64,000 nucleotides of DNA from Celeribacter baekdonensis (GCF_900102315.1 NZ_FNBL01000018.1:16934-80933), one strand, 5' to 3'. Counted from the stretch's first letter, positions 8,278 through 17,764 are shown. Numbers and translations are program-made. The notes: generated from the sequence alone by a model not told the origin.

Positions 8278-9402
8278 ATGATCTCCACCAAATCCCTGTC
8301 CCGCCGTGGGTTTCTCAATATGGGCGCCGCTGCCGGGGCCAGTTTGATCCTGCCGAAAACCGGGGTGATCAAACCCGCCTATGCGGCTGGCCCTTTGGCA
8401 CCCGTGGCCGAAGCTGACGCGCATATCGCATTCGGTCACACTGGGCCGACGTCCGACGAAGGCTGGACCTGGGCGCATGACCAAGGGATGAAAGCGGTCG
8501 AAGCCGCCTTCCCGGCGCTGCGCACCTCCTATGTCGAGTCGATCCCCTATTCGGCCGATGCCACCCGGATTTTCCGCCAATTCGTCGCTGACGATGCCTG
8601 CATGGTCTTTGCCACCTCGAACTATGGTGATTTCTTGTACGACGTTGCCAAACGCGCCCCCGACGTGGCGTTTTACGAATGCGATGGCCGCAATCCGATG
8701 GACAATTTGGGCACCTATTATGTCGCCCATTGGTATCCGTCCTATGTCGCCGGGATCGCGGCAGGGGCGATGTCGAAAACCGGCAAGCTGGGCTATGTTG
8801 CCTCCTTCCCGGTGCCCTCGGTCTATTCCGGCACCAATGCGTTCCTCATGGGCGCGCGCACGGTCAACCCGGAGGCCACGCTGCAATCCATCGTCATCAA
8901 CAGCTGGTTTGATCCGCAGGCCGCGACCCAAGCCGGTGTGGCGCTGATTGATGCGGGTTGTGATGTGTTGTTTGGGATCATGGATGAGGCCGGTTACCTT
9001 CAGGTCGCCGAAGAACGGGGTGCCAAGGCCGTGATGTGGAACACCGATCTGCGGCGCTATGGTCCAAATGCCTATATCTCCTCGATCATGGTCGATTTTG
9101 GCCCATGGTATGTCGAACAGGTGCGTCGCCGTTTGGCGGGCGAATGGACGCCGACCTATGACCTCTTGCCCTTTGGGGCCGGTGTGGATGTGGATGCTTG
9201 GGGCGAAACCGTTCCGGCCGATGTCGCGGCCAAGGCGGATGCGGTCAAGGCCTCGATCCTGGATGGGTCGTTCAACCCGTTCATGGGCGAGATCAAAGAC
9301 TCCAAAGGCACCATCAAAGTCGCCGCAGGTCAGACCATGACGGAGGAAGAGCTTTACCATTGGAATTGGTCGATCGAAGGGGTTTCCGGTCTGGACAGCT
9401 GA
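8278..9402 (+). CDS. BMP-family (PnrA-like) ABC transporter substrate-binding protein, Tat-exported
   Basis: A 374-residue periplasmic binding protein. Seen: twin-arginine signal SRRGFLNMGAAAGASLIL with cleavage likely after PAYA, then the BMP fold with HIAFGHTGPTSDEGWTWAHDQG, FATSNYGDFLYDVAKRAP and FGIMDEAGYLQVAEE. BMP/PnrA proteins of known function bind purine nucleosides or related ligands. It heads a four-gene ABC cassette directly followed by purine deaminases, so a purine base or nucleoside ligand is likely (inference). Start ATG follows AGAGGA. The next gene begins 3 bases after its stop. Confidence 0.9.
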   Translation: MISTKSLSRRGFLNMGAAAGASLILPKTGVIKPAYAAGPLAPVAEADAHIAFGHTGPTSDEGWTWAHDQGMKAVEAAFPALRTSYVESIPYSADATRIFRQFVADDACMVFATSNYGDFLYDVAKRAPDVAFYECDGRNPMDNLGTYYVAHWYPSYVAGIAAGAMSKTGKLGYVASFPVPSVYSGTNAFLMGARTVNPEATLQSIVINSWFDPQAATQAGVALIDAGCDVLFGIMDEAGYLQVAEERGAKAVMWNTDLRRYGPNAYISSIMVDFGPWYVEQVRRRLAGEWTPTYDLLPFGAGVDVDAWGETVPADVAAKADAVKASILDGSFNPFMGEIKDSKGTIKVAAGQTMTEEELYHWNWSIEGVSGLDS

Positions 9403-9405
9403 TCC

Positions 9406-10977
9406 ATGAGCGAGGATTCGATCCAACAGCGTCTCGGGCTTGCCTCCGGGACGCCCCCTTTGGTCGCCCTCAAAGGCGTGTCCAAATATTTCCCCGGCGT
9501 GGTCGCCAATGAGGACGTGGATCTTGCGGTGTACCCCGGCGAGATCCACGCGCTTTTGGGCGAAAACGGTGCCGGGAAATCGACGCTGATGAATATGTTG
9601 ACCGGCATCTATCACATGGATGCGGGCGAGATCATCATGGACGGGGAAAGCCGCCGCTTTGCCTCGCCGCTTGATGCCATCGCCGCCGGGATTGGCATGG
9701 TGCATCAGCATTTCAAATTGGTCAAAGCCTTCACCGTGGCCGAAAACATTCACCTTGGTTGGAACGCCACCCCGGCGCGGATTTCGCGCAAGGCGCTGGA
9801 AGAGCGGACCATGAATTTGGCCGACACGCTTGGCCTTGCGGTCAAGCCGGGGGCGGTTGTTGCCGATCTGTCAACGGGCGAACAACAACGGGTCGAAATC
9901 CTGCGGGTGTTGGCGCGCGATGCCAAAGTCCTGATCCTTGATGAACCCACCGCCGTGTTGACCCCCTCGGAGGCACGCGACCTGTTTGCGGCGCTTAGGG
10001 CCTTTGTGGCGCGGGGCAATGCGGTGATTTTCATCTCGCATAAACTCGACGAGGTGATGGAGATTTCCAACCGGGTGAGCATTTTGCGCGCGGGTCGCAA
10101 GGTCGCGACCGAATGGACGACGGACTGTTCCGAAAAATCATTGGCGCAATTGATGGTTGGGCGCGAAATCGTCTTTAACGACATGCGCGGCGATGGCGGC
10201 GCACGCAAGATTGGCGTGCCGATGGTGACGCTTGAAGATGTCACGCTGAGCTCTGAGTATGGCACAGTGTTGAAAAACGTCTCGCTCTCGGTGCGCGCCG
10301 GAGAAATCCTTGGCATCGCTGGGGTTGCGGGCAATGGTCAGCGCGAATTGACCTATGTGTTGAGCGGGCTTGTCGCGCCCTCCAAGGGCACGGTTACACT
10401 GGATGGCGAAGATGTCGGACGCGCTGGCGCGCGGGCCTTTGCGCAAAAGGGCGTGGGTCATATTCCCGAAGATCGGCTTTATGCCGGGATGGCACCAACC
10501 CTGTCGATCACCGACAATGCGGTGCTGCGCGAATATACGATGCCGCCGCTGTCAAACGGGCCGTGGTATGCGCCGCGTCGTGCCCTCGCCTTGGCGTGCG
10601 AGATCGCCAAGATTGCCGGGGTGATGGTGCCGGATTTTGCCATGCCTGCGCGCAACCTGTCGGGCGGCAACCAACAGCGCCTGGTCGCGCGGCGCGAAAT
10701 GCGCATTGCCGATAAGGTGCTGATCGCGGCCTACCCGTCACGCGGGCTTGATGTCGGCGCGATCAACACGATGATGCGCTATTTCGTTGAGATGCGGGAC
10801 CGTGGCGTCGCCGTGGTGTTGATCTCCGAGGAGCTGGAAGAAGTGCTGAACCTCGCCGATCGGATTGCGGTGATGTTTCATGGCGAGATTATGGGCGTGG
10901 TTGCGGCCCAAGGCGCAGATATCGAACAGATCGGCCTGATGATGGGCGGACAAAGACAACAGGGACAGGCCGCATGA
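9406..10977 (+). CDS. ABC transporter ATPase with two nucleotide-binding domains (purine/nucleoside type)
   Basis: A 523-residue double ATPase. Seen: first domain with Walker A LLGENGAGKSTLMN, signature DLSTGEQQRVEIL and Walker B VLILDEPTAVLTPSEA; second domain with degenerate Walker A GVAGNGQRELT, signature NLSGGNQQRLVARRE and a Walker B region reading IAAYPSRGLDVGA that lacks the catalytic glutamate. One competent plus one degenerate site is usual for BMP-linked and sugar-type importers. Its stop overlaps the permease start (ATGA). Confidence 0.92.
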   Translation: MSEDSIQQRLGLASGTPPLVALKGVSKYFPGVVANEDVDLAVYPGEIHALLGENGAGKSTLMNMLTGIYHMDAGEIIMDGESRRFASPLDAIAAGIGMVHQHFKLVKAFTVAENIHLGWNATPARISRKALEERTMNLADTLGLAVKPGAVVADLSTGEQQRVEILRVLARDAKVLILDEPTAVLTPSEARDLFAALRAFVARGNAVIFISHKLDEVMEISNRVSILRAGRKVATEWTTDCSEKSLAQLMVGREIVFNDMRGDGGARKIGVPMVTLEDVTLSSEYGTVLKNVSLSVRAGEILGIAGVAGNGQRELTYVLSGLVAPSKGTVTLDGEDVGRAGARAFAQKGVGHIPEDRLYAGMAPTLSITDNAVLREYTMPPLSNGPWYAPRRALALACEIAKIAGVMVPDFAMPARNLSGGNQQRLVARREMRIADKVLIAAYPSRGLDVGAINTMMRYFVEMRDRGVAVVLISEELEEVLNLADRIAVMFHGEIMGVVAAQGADIEQIGLMMGGQRQQGQAA

Positions 10978-12041
10978 GCTACCGTTTGCAACGTATGCCG
11001 GTCGCGGCCCCAAGCGTGTTGTTCGCCGCGCGGGTGCTGTCGGTGATCTTGGCGCTTTTGACCGCCGCCGTCGTGTTGGCCCTGTCCGGCAAAGACCCGG
11101 TGGCGCTGGGCGGCAAGGTGTTGTCGTCGACCTTCGGGTCAAGTTTTGGACTTGAGGATTTGAGCCTGTTGTTTTCGCCATTGCTCTATTGTGGTCTCGC
11201 GGTCGCGGTCGGCCTGCGCATCGGTGCGTGGAACATTGGGGCGGAGGGGCAATTCAACCTTGGGGCCTTTGCCGCCACAGGTGTGGCACTGTTCGTGCCG
11301 GGCCCGACCTGGCTTTTGGTGCCTTTGATGGCGCTCACTGGCATGGCGGGCGGAGCGCTTTGGATCCTGATCCCGACATTGGCCAAAGCCTATGCGGATG
11401 TGTCTGAGTTGATCACCACGCTGTTGATGAATTTCGTCGCACTTTTGTTGGTCTATTGGGTCGCCACCGGCCCTTGGCTTGATCCGTCGGGCATGGCTTT
11501 GGCGACCACAGCGCGGCTGTCTGTTTCGGTGCCCTATGTCTGGGGGATCGTGCATTGGGGGCTGCCTGTGGCGCTGATGCTCGCGATCGGTTTGGCCGTG
11601 ATGTTTGCCTATACGCGCTGGGGCTATGAGGTGCGCATCGGGGGGGGCAATCCGGGTGCTGCCGCCTATGCCGGGATGCCGGTACAGCGTCATGTGATCA
11701 TCGTCATGTTGATGTCGGGCGCCATCGCCGGGCTTGGTGGTATGATGGAAGTGGCCGGAACGGTCGGGCGGCTTCAGGGCGGGATTTCCAACAATTACGG
11801 CTATCTGGGCATTATGGTCGCGGTTCTGGCCCGCGCCGCCCCTTTGGGTGTGATTGCCACGGCGTTTTTCATGGCGGTGATCCTGAATGGCGGGATCGTT
11901 TTGCAATCTCAGGGCCTTACCACGCATACGGTTTTGGCCGTCACCGGGCTGATCCTGTTTTACGCCGCCATCGCCGACGAGGTCGCGCGCTATAGGTTGA
12001 TCCCCACGACTGGAAAAGTCACACCCAAAGGAGCGCGCTGA
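10974..12041 (+). CDS. ABC transporter permease 1 (BPD_transp_2 family)
   Basis: A 355-residue inner-membrane protein with about ten hydrophobic segments; the conserved GLRIGAWNIGAEGQFNLGAF loop is diagnostic of the nucleoside/branched-chain-type permease family. Overlaps the ATPase gene by four bases and is followed after one base by the second permease. The pair should form a heterodimeric channel with the ATPase at 9406-10977. Confidence 0.9.
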   Translation: MSYRLQRMPVAAPSVLFAARVLSVILALLTAAVVLALSGKDPVALGGKVLSSTFGSSFGLEDLSLLFSPLLYCGLAVAVGLRIGAWNIGAEGQFNLGAFAATGVALFVPGPTWLLVPLMALTGMAGGALWILIPTLAKAYADVSELITTLLMNFVALLLVYWVATGPWLDPSGMALATTARLSVSVPYVWGIVHWGLPVALMLAIGLAVMFAYTRWGYEVRIGGGNPGAAAYAGMPVQRHVIIVMLMSGAIAGLGGMMEVAGTVGRLQGGISNNYGYLGIMVAVLARAAPLGVIATAFFMAVILNGGIVLQSQGLTTHTVLAVTGLILFYAAIADEVARYRLIPTTGKVTPKGAR

Positions 12042-12042
12042 C

Positions 12043-12978
12043 ATGGATATTCTCGCAGGTCTGATCCAAACCGCCTTTTTGGCCGGGGGCGTCTTGGCGC
12101 TGGCCGCATTGGGCGAGGTTTTGGCCGAACGTGTTGGCGTGGTGAACCTTGGCGTCGAAGGCCTGATTGCATTGGGCGCGATGTCAGCGGTGGCCACGGT
12201 GGTGGTCACGCCGCACCCTTGGTTGGGCTTTTTGGTTGCCATGGGCGTGGGGTTGATTGCGGGGATGATTTTTGCCACCGCCACGGTGATCATCCGCGCC
12301 AATCAGGTTCTGTGCGGCTTGGCACTCACCTATATGGGGATGGGCTTGGCCGCCACCTTGGGCAAACCGATTTCTGGCTCGCCCGCACCCGCGACCTTTC
12401 AGGACATCCATATCCCGATCCTGTCCGATCTGCCGTTTTTTGGCCGCGCGTTCTTTAGCCATTCGCTTTTGGTCTATCTGATCTTCCTCGTGTTGCCTGT
12501 GGCTCTGCAGGTTTTGATGTTTCACACCCGTCATGGCCTCAACATGCGCGCCGTGGGCGAAAACCCGGCGGCGGCAGATGCGGCGGGGATTTCGGTGATG
12601 AAAATGCGATTTTGGTATGTCTCTTTCGGCGCGGCTTTGGCGGCAGGGGCAGGAGGCTATCTGACCTTGGTCTTTGTCCCAAGCTGGTCCGAGGGCGTTG
12701 TCGCAGGGCGCGGCTGGATCGCCGTCGCCTTGGTGATTTTCGCCGGATTTCGCCCGATCAACGCCGTGCTGGCCGGGCTATTGTTCGGTTTTGTCACCGC
12801 CTTGGGCTTTGTCGGCCAGGCGCATAATTGGCCGATTGCGTCCTCCATCCTCTCGATGTTGCCCTATCTGGGCACCATGGCATTGATGATCGTGCCTGTT
12901 CTGGCATGGCAACGGATGCGCCGCCTGATGGCCGCACCCGAAGGCCTCACCACCCCCTATTTCCGAGATCAAAGATGA
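12043..12978 (+). CDS. ABC transporter permease 2 (BPD_transp_2 family)
   Basis: A 311-residue inner-membrane protein. Seen: LAERVGVVNLGVEGLIALGA and NMRAVGENPAAADAAGISV, both typical of the second permease of BMP-type purine importers. Overlaps the following deaminase gene by four bases (ATGA), tying transport and deamination into one transcript. Confidence 0.9.
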   Translation: MDILAGLIQTAFLAGGVLALAALGEVLAERVGVVNLGVEGLIALGAMSAVATVVVTPHPWLGFLVAMGVGLIAGMIFATATVIIRANQVLCGLALTYMGMGLAATLGKPISGSPAPATFQDIHIPILSDLPFFGRAFFSHSLLVYLIFLVLPVALQVLMFHTRHGLNMRAVGENPAAADAAGISVMKMRFWYVSFGAALAAGAGGYLTLVFVPSWSEGVVAGRGWIAVALVIFAGFRPINAVLAGLLFGFVTALGFVGQAHNWPIASSILSMLPYLGTMALMIVPVLAWQRMRRLMAAPEGLTTPYFRDQR

Positions 12979-14384
12979 GCACAACCTTCCTTAAAAACAT
13001 CTCCTATCTGGCCACGTTTGATGACGGGTATGGCGAGGTCGGGCGCGAAATGACGGATGGCGGCGTGCTGATCCGGGACAATGTGATCGTCGCGGTCGGG
13101 CCGATGTCGGAGTTTGTCGATGTGGTGGCGGACCGGGTGTTGGATCTGTCCGACCATGTGGTGATGCCGGGGATGATCAATACCCATCATCATTTCTACC
13201 AAAACCTCACGCGGGTGATGGTTCAGGATGACGAACTCTTCGTCTGGCTCAAAACCCTCTATCCGATCTGGGCAAAACTCGATGATCGGGCGATGGAAAC
13301 CGCTTCGCGCATGGCCATGGCCGAGTTGATCATAAGCGGCTGTACCACCTCTTCGGATCACCAATATATCATGCCCAATGATTGCACCTTGGACACGCCC
13401 ATTCGGGTGGCCCAAGAGATGGGTCTGCGCTTTCATGCGGCGCGGGGCGCGATGAGTCGGGGCGAGAGTAAAGGCGGTCTGCCGCCCGACAGTTGCGTGG
13501 AGGAGGAAGAGGCGATCCTGATGGATGCCGAACGCCTGATCCACCGCTATCACGACATGTCGGATTACGCGATGACGCGGATTGTTTTGGCGCCCTGTTC
13601 GGCCTTTTCCGTCACCCAAGGCTTGATGAAAGACGCGGCGCGATTGGCACGGATGCATCCCGGTGTGCAGCTGCATTCGCATATCGCCGAGGTGCTGAGC
13701 GAAGAGGAATATTGCATCGCCACCTACGGCATGCGTTCGGTCGCCTATGCCGAAAGCTGTGAGTGGCTCGGTCCCGATGTGTGGTTTGCCCATGCGATTT
13801 TCCTCAATGACGCCGAGATCAAAACCTTTGCCGAGACCGGCACCGGAGCCACCTTTTGTCCCTCCGCCCATATGCGCTGCGGCCTTGGCATCATGCGGGC
13901 GCGCGAGATGTTGGACGCGGGCGTGACGGTGGGTTTGGGCGTCGACGGGTCGGCCTCAAATGACACCTCCAACATGTTCATGGAGGCGCGCATGGCGCAA
14001 TATTTGCAACGGGTCGCGCCGGACCGCTACCTGTCCGAGGCCCCCGGTGGGCGGGGCGGATTTGGCGGCACACCGGGGGCACTGTCGGCGCGCGAGGCGC
14101 TTTGGATGGCGACGCGGGCGGGGGCGAAACTTTTGGGGCGCGACGACATTGGGCAATTGGCCCCCGGCAAATCCGCCGATATCATCGCAATCAAACGCAC
14201 GCGGCTTGGCCTTGCGGGCACCCAGCGCGATCCTTTGGCTGCCCTTGTGATGTGCGGTCCGTTTGAGGTTGATCATTCCTTCATCAATGGGGTGCAGATC
14301 ATTGACCAAGGTGCCTTCACGCGTCTGGACGTGGCGGCCGCTTTGGCCGATCATGCCGCAACGATGGATCGTATTTACGCCTGA
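12975..14384 (+). CDS. 8-oxoguanine-deaminase-like amidohydrolase
   Basis: A 469-residue zinc amidohydrolase. Seen: PGMINTHHHFYQNLTRVM (HxH pair), LHSHIAEVLSEEEY, WFAHAIFLND and GLGVDGSASNDTSNM (remaining metal ligands and catalytic Asp), plus GLPPDSCVEEEEAILMDAER and LAPCSAFSVT, which I recognise from the 8-oxoguanine deaminase branch. That enzyme turns 8-oxoguanine into urate. The start is the ATG at 12975 overlapping the permease stop; a longer reading frame upstream is an overlap artefact. The residue after the HAIFLND His differs from the usual HC, and CPSAHMRC replaces CPSSNMR, so specificity may have shifted, for example to a methylated guanine. Confidence 0.83.
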   Translation: MSTTFLKNISYLATFDDGYGEVGREMTDGGVLIRDNVIVAVGPMSEFVDVVADRVLDLSDHVVMPGMINTHHHFYQNLTRVMVQDDELFVWLKTLYPIWAKLDDRAMETASRMAMAELIISGCTTSSDHQYIMPNDCTLDTPIRVAQEMGLRFHAARGAMSRGESKGGLPPDSCVEEEEAILMDAERLIHRYHDMSDYAMTRIVLAPCSAFSVTQGLMKDAARLARMHPGVQLHSHIAEVLSEEEYCIATYGMRSVAYAESCEWLGPDVWFAHAIFLNDAEIKTFAETGTGATFCPSAHMRCGLGIMRAREMLDAGVTVGLGVDGSASNDTSNMFMEARMAQYLQRVAPDRYLSEAPGGRGGFGGTPGALSAREALWMATRAGAKLLGRDDIGQLAPGKSADIIAIKRTRLGLAGTQRDPLAALVMCGPFEVDHSFINGVQIIDQGAFTRLDVAAALADHAATMDRIYA

Positions 14385-14409
14385 GCCCAAATTTTAAAGG
14401 ATGCATAAA

Positions 14410-15294
14410 ATGGCGACAGAGACAGATGGGTCGGTGCTGGACCCCGCCACGCTCGATCAATGGTATTGCATTCAAAATCTGGCCGAAATCCCGCCCTCCG
14501 GGCTGACGACCCGGCTTTTGGGTCAGGATATTTTCATCACCGGCGGGGCGGCTGCGATGGCGCGCTGTGGGGATAGGGAATTGCCCGTGCGACTGCGATA
14601 CGGCTATCTTTGGGTCACATTGGGCGCGCCCAACACCGATGTGCCGCATATCTCAGAGGCGGATGAACTGGATCGCCGCTATGTCCCTTGCGGCGCGGTG
14701 AAGGTGAAATCCTCGGCCCCGCGTGTGATCGAGAATTTTCTGGATATGGCGCATTTTCCCTTTGTGCATACCGACATTCTTGGGTCCGAAGAACATTCGG
14801 AGGTCGAGACATACAAATGCGAAATCCGCCGCGATGTGGATGAGGTCTGGGCCACCGATTGCGTCTTTACCCAACCGCAGGCTGCCAAATCCGCAAGCGG
14901 CGCGATCCGCACCGATTATATCTACCGTATCACCACGCCGTTTACCGTGTTGCTGTATAAAACCTGTCCAATGTCTGAAACGCGCTGGGATGTGATTTGC
15001 CTGTTCGTGCAACCGATGGAGCCGGGCCTGTGTCGCGCACATCCGGTGATGTTCTTGCTGGATGAGACCAGCACGGATGCCGATCTGATCGGGTTTCAAC
15101 AGGTGATCTTTCTGCAAGACCGGATCATTTTGGAAAACCAACGCCCGCGCCTGTTGCCGTTAGAGCCGCGGTTTGAGACCCCAACCCGCGCCGATGCCTC
15201 CTCCATCGCTTATCGGCGTTGGTTGAAAGAAAAGGGCTGTGTTTACGGTACAACTTTGGGGCCGGCGGATACATTTACCGTCACTGCGGCATGA
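14410..15294 (+). CDS. Rieske-less oxygenase catalytic subunit B
   Basis: A 294-residue paralogue of the protein at 468-1319. Seen: the same iron site ENFLDMAHFPFVHTDILG, the shared EIRRDVDEVWAT block and FLQDRIILENQRP; again no Rieske cysteines. Start is either ATG 14401 or ATG 14410; I prefer 14410 because AAAGG is then 9 bases upstream. It follows the 8-oxoguanine-deaminase-like gene by about 25 bases and overlaps the guanine deaminase gene by four. Two catalytic paralogues in one system suggest either a mixed oligomer or two regiospecificities sharing one Rieske donor (inference). Confidence 0.82.
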   Translation: MATETDGSVLDPATLDQWYCIQNLAEIPPSGLTTRLLGQDIFITGGAAAMARCGDRELPVRLRYGYLWVTLGAPNTDVPHISEADELDRRYVPCGAVKVKSSAPRVIENFLDMAHFPFVHTDILGSEEHSEVETYKCEIRRDVDEVWATDCVFTQPQAAKSASGAIRTDYIYRITTPFTVLLYKTCPMSETRWDVICLFVQPMEPGLCRAHPVMFLLDETSTDADLIGFQQVIFLQDRIILENQRPRLLPLEPRFETPTRADASSIAYRRWLKEKGCVYGTTLGPADTFTVTAA

Positions 15295-16613
15295 AGGATC
15301 TGCGCGGACAAAAGGTTTTGGTCTCGGGCTATCATGCGCCGAACCAAGGCACAGTTGAGGGCTTTGAAAACGCCGTTCTGACATTGGATGACGCGGGGCG
15401 CATTGTGGGTTTTGAGCCGGACGGCGATCCGACCGGGGCGACGATCCTGCCCTCGGGCTGGTTGATCCTGCCGGGCTTTGTCGATCTGCATGTCCACGCG
15501 CCGCAATACGCGCAACTTGGCACCGCCCTTGATGTGCCGCTCGAAGAGTGGCTGCAAACCTACACTTTCCCGCTTGAGGCGCGGTTTTCCGATCTCGCGT
15601 TTGCCAAAGAGGTCTACAGCGCTCTGATTGACGATATGCTTGCCCTTGGCACCACCACCGCGCTGCATTTTGCCACCGTTCATGTCCCCGCCACCACGCT
15701 TTTGGCCGATCTTTGTCTGGCCAAAGGACAGCGCGCGTTGATTGGCAAAGTGGCGATGGATGACCCGGATCAATGCCCGCCTGAGTATCGCGATCCCTCC
15801 GCCGAAGACGCGATTGCGGGCACGCGCGCGGTGATTGAGTATATCAACGCCATGCCCGGCAATGACGGGATGGTGCATCCGGTGGTGACGCCGCGCTTTG
15901 TGCCGTCTTGTACCGATGCGTGTCTTTCGGGCCTTGGCGCTTTGGCGCAGGAGACCGGCACGCGGGTGCAAAGCCATGTGTCAGAAAGCGATTGGGAACA
16001 TGACTATGTCCGTGCCCGAACAGGGCGCTCTGATGTAGAGGCGCTGGCGGACCATGGTCTTATGGTGCCACATTCGGTCTTTGCCCATGGCACGCATTTG
16101 TCCTCCTCTGACATGGACCTGATGATTGCGCATCAGGCGGGGGTGGCCCATTGTCCGCTGTCCAATGCCTATTTCTCCGGGGCGGTCTTTCCGCTGCGCG
16201 CCGCCTTGGAACGCGGTCTCAATGTCGGGCTTGGCTCGGATATGTCCGGCGGGCCTGTGGCCTCGATCTGGGAGACGGCGCGGATGGCGATTGCGTCATC
16301 TAGACTGTTGGAAAGCGGTGTGGACGCCGCTGTTGTGCCTGAGGCGCGGGGCCGGGGCGCGGCGCGGATTGATTTTCGCACCGCCTTTTATCTGGCGACA
16401 CGCGGCGGGGCCAAGGCGCTTGGCCTGCCGGTTGGGAGTTTTGAGCCGGGGATGAAGTTTGATGCCATTGCCATTGACCCGAAAGCCGCCAAGGGTACGA
16501 TCCGGCTTTGGCCCGGTTACGACGGTGATCTGGTGTTGGAAAAGCTGCTTTATTCCACCTCGCGCGCCAATATTGCCACGGTCTGGGTCGATGGTTTGCG
16601 CCGCGTTGGGTAG
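15291..16613 (+). CDS. guaD: Guanine deaminase
   Basis: A 440-residue zinc amidohydrolase converting guanine to xanthine. Seen: PGFVDLHVHAPQYAQLG, the guanine-deaminase form of the HxH motif, then LEEWLQTYTFPLEARF, VQSHVSESDWE, FAHGTHLSSSD and GLGSDMSGG, with the C-terminal VLEKLLYSTSRANIATVWVDG typical of GuaD. The ATG at 15291 overlaps the oxygenase stop. A methylguanine could also be accepted, which would place deamination before or after N-demethylation. It is the last gene of the rightward operon; no clear terminator follows. Confidence 0.88.
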   Translation: MKDLRGQKVLVSGYHAPNQGTVEGFENAVLTLDDAGRIVGFEPDGDPTGATILPSGWLILPGFVDLHVHAPQYAQLGTALDVPLEEWLQTYTFPLEARFSDLAFAKEVYSALIDDMLALGTTTALHFATVHVPATTLLADLCLAKGQRALIGKVAMDDPDQCPPEYRDPSAEDAIAGTRAVIEYINAMPGNDGMVHPVVTPRFVPSCTDACLSGLGALAQETGTRVQSHVSESDWEHDYVRARTGRSDVEALADHGLMVPHSVFAHGTHLSSSDMDLMIAHQAGVAHCPLSNAYFSGAVFPLRAALERGLNVGLGSDMSGGPVASIWETARMAIASSRLLESGVDAAVVPEARGRGAARIDFRTAFYLATRGGAKALGLPVGSFEPGMKFDAIAIDPKAAKGTIRLWPGYDGDLVLEKLLYSTSRANIATVWVDGLRRVG

Positions 16614-16988
16614 CGCACCGTAGAGAAAGGCTGTGGCCTTGGTCAAACGCAGGCATGTGGTGTTGACGAAATCCGCTTAGGCTAAGTCGTTTGTGTCATT
16701 TTTACGTCACGTTACATTCACAAATTAAGGTTGACTTTTTACGCTTTTGATTCGGGTAAGGTTTTACGTAGTTTTGAAATATTTTTGTTCGTACTCTGCT
16801 TGAAAAATACGCGCAGCTTATTGTGCAAGTGCAGAAAAGGCTCGTTTTTAAAGGATAAATTTGAGTCCCAAACAATTCTAAGCAAGTTTCACGGAAATGA
16901 CGTCCTTAATAATGTATGAAGAAATGGTCAGCCATTTGGGGGGATTCGAGGCGGCGAGCGTTTCGCCGTTCAAGGGTCCGTAAATATT
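16614..16988. other. AT-rich intergenic stretch
   Basis: About 375 bases without a credible gene, markedly more AT-rich than its flanks. It probably carries the promoter of the sugar transferase; TTGACT near 16731 could be a -35 box but no convincing -10 is paired with it. A short inverted repeat CTTAG-G-CTAAG lies near 16675-16686. Confidence 0.4.
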
Positions 16989-17705
16989 ATGTTGGATACG
17001 TCAAACAGTTCTCTGCGCTCACCCGTGCTCGCAGCCACCGCGACGAGAGCGGATCACTACATCTCTCAGGAGACCGCGCAACCCACAAGAATATTCTATC
17101 GAAAATATGGCAAACGCATCTTTGATATGCTGCTGCTTTTGATCGCGGCGCCGATCATTGTGCCCGTGGTCTTGGTTTTGGCTCTCTTGGTCAAACGCGA
17201 CGGTGGCCCAGCGTTTTTTACGCAAAAGCGGGTGGGTATGAATGGTAAAGTGTTTAAATGCTACAAGCTGCGCAGCATGCGTGTGGACGCTGAAGAGGTG
17301 CTTGAGCGGCTGTGTCGCGAAGACCCTGCCGTGGCCGAAGAATGGACCACCTTTCAAAAGCTCACCAATGACCCCCGGATCACCCGGATCGGTCATATCA
17401 TCCGCGCCACAAGCCTGGATGAGTTGCCACAGCTTTTGAACGTGTTCCGGGGGGATATGAGCCTGATCGGTCCGCGTCCGTTCATGCCGTCGCAAATGTC
17501 GATCTATACCTCGGCGAAAGGCAAAGCCTATTTTAACATGCGTCCGGGTCTCTCTGGGCCTTGGCAAGTGTCGGGGCGTGGTGAAACCACTTTTGCCGAC
17601 CGCGTTGCTTTTGATGAGGGCTATGAGCGCGATTTGAGCTTTGCGACCGACGTGAAATTGACATGGAAAACCTTTGCTGTGGTTCTCAACCGCACAGGTC
17701 ACTGA
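16989..17705 (+). CDS. Exopolysaccharide-type sugar transferase (undecaprenyl-phosphate glycosyl-1-phosphate transferase)
   Basis: A 238-residue bacterial sugar transferase (PF02397 type) that would load the first sugar phosphate onto undecaprenyl phosphate. Seen: [19 protein letters not shown] as the single N-terminal membrane helix, [41 protein letters not shown] and [14 protein letters not shown], all family signatures. Short for the family: it lacks the large N-terminal membrane region of WbaP-like enzymes. Stands alone, with a terminator 28 bases downstream; no other polysaccharide genes adjoin. Confidence 0.9.
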   Translation: MLDTSNSSLRSPVLAATATRADHYISQETAQPTRIFYRKYGKRIFDMLLLLIAAPIIVPVVLVLALLVKRDGGPAFFTQKRVGMNGKVFKCYKLRSMRVDAEEVLERLCREDPAVAEEWTTFQKLTNDPRITRIGHIIRATSLDELPQLLNVFRGDMSLIGPRPFMPSQMSIYTSAKGKAYFNMRPGLSGPWQVSGRGETTFADRVAFDEGYERDLSFATDVKLTWKTFAVVLNRTGH

Positions 17706-17732
17706 CACCGCACAGCGGACCGTGAGTGTTTG

Positions 17733-17764
17733 AAAAGGCCGGGCGCTGATGCGTCCGGCCTTTT
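17733..17764. terminator. Rho-independent terminator, bidirectional
   Basis: Stem AAAAGGCCGG / CCGGCCTTTT with a 12-base loop followed by a short T run, placed between the convergent sugar transferase and phosphorylase genes, so it can stop transcription from both sides. Confidence 0.85.

Noticed and set aside
8206..9753. A 515-residue open frame antisense to the BMP binding-protein gene
   Set aside because: It is a mirror of a GC-rich coding region, rich in His, Arg and Gly, with no family signature; the sense protein is unmistakable.
12828..12974. Upstream extension of the 8-oxoguanine-deaminase-like gene
   Set aside because: Those residues overlap the permease coding sequence; the ATG at 12975 with its four-base overlap is the natural start.
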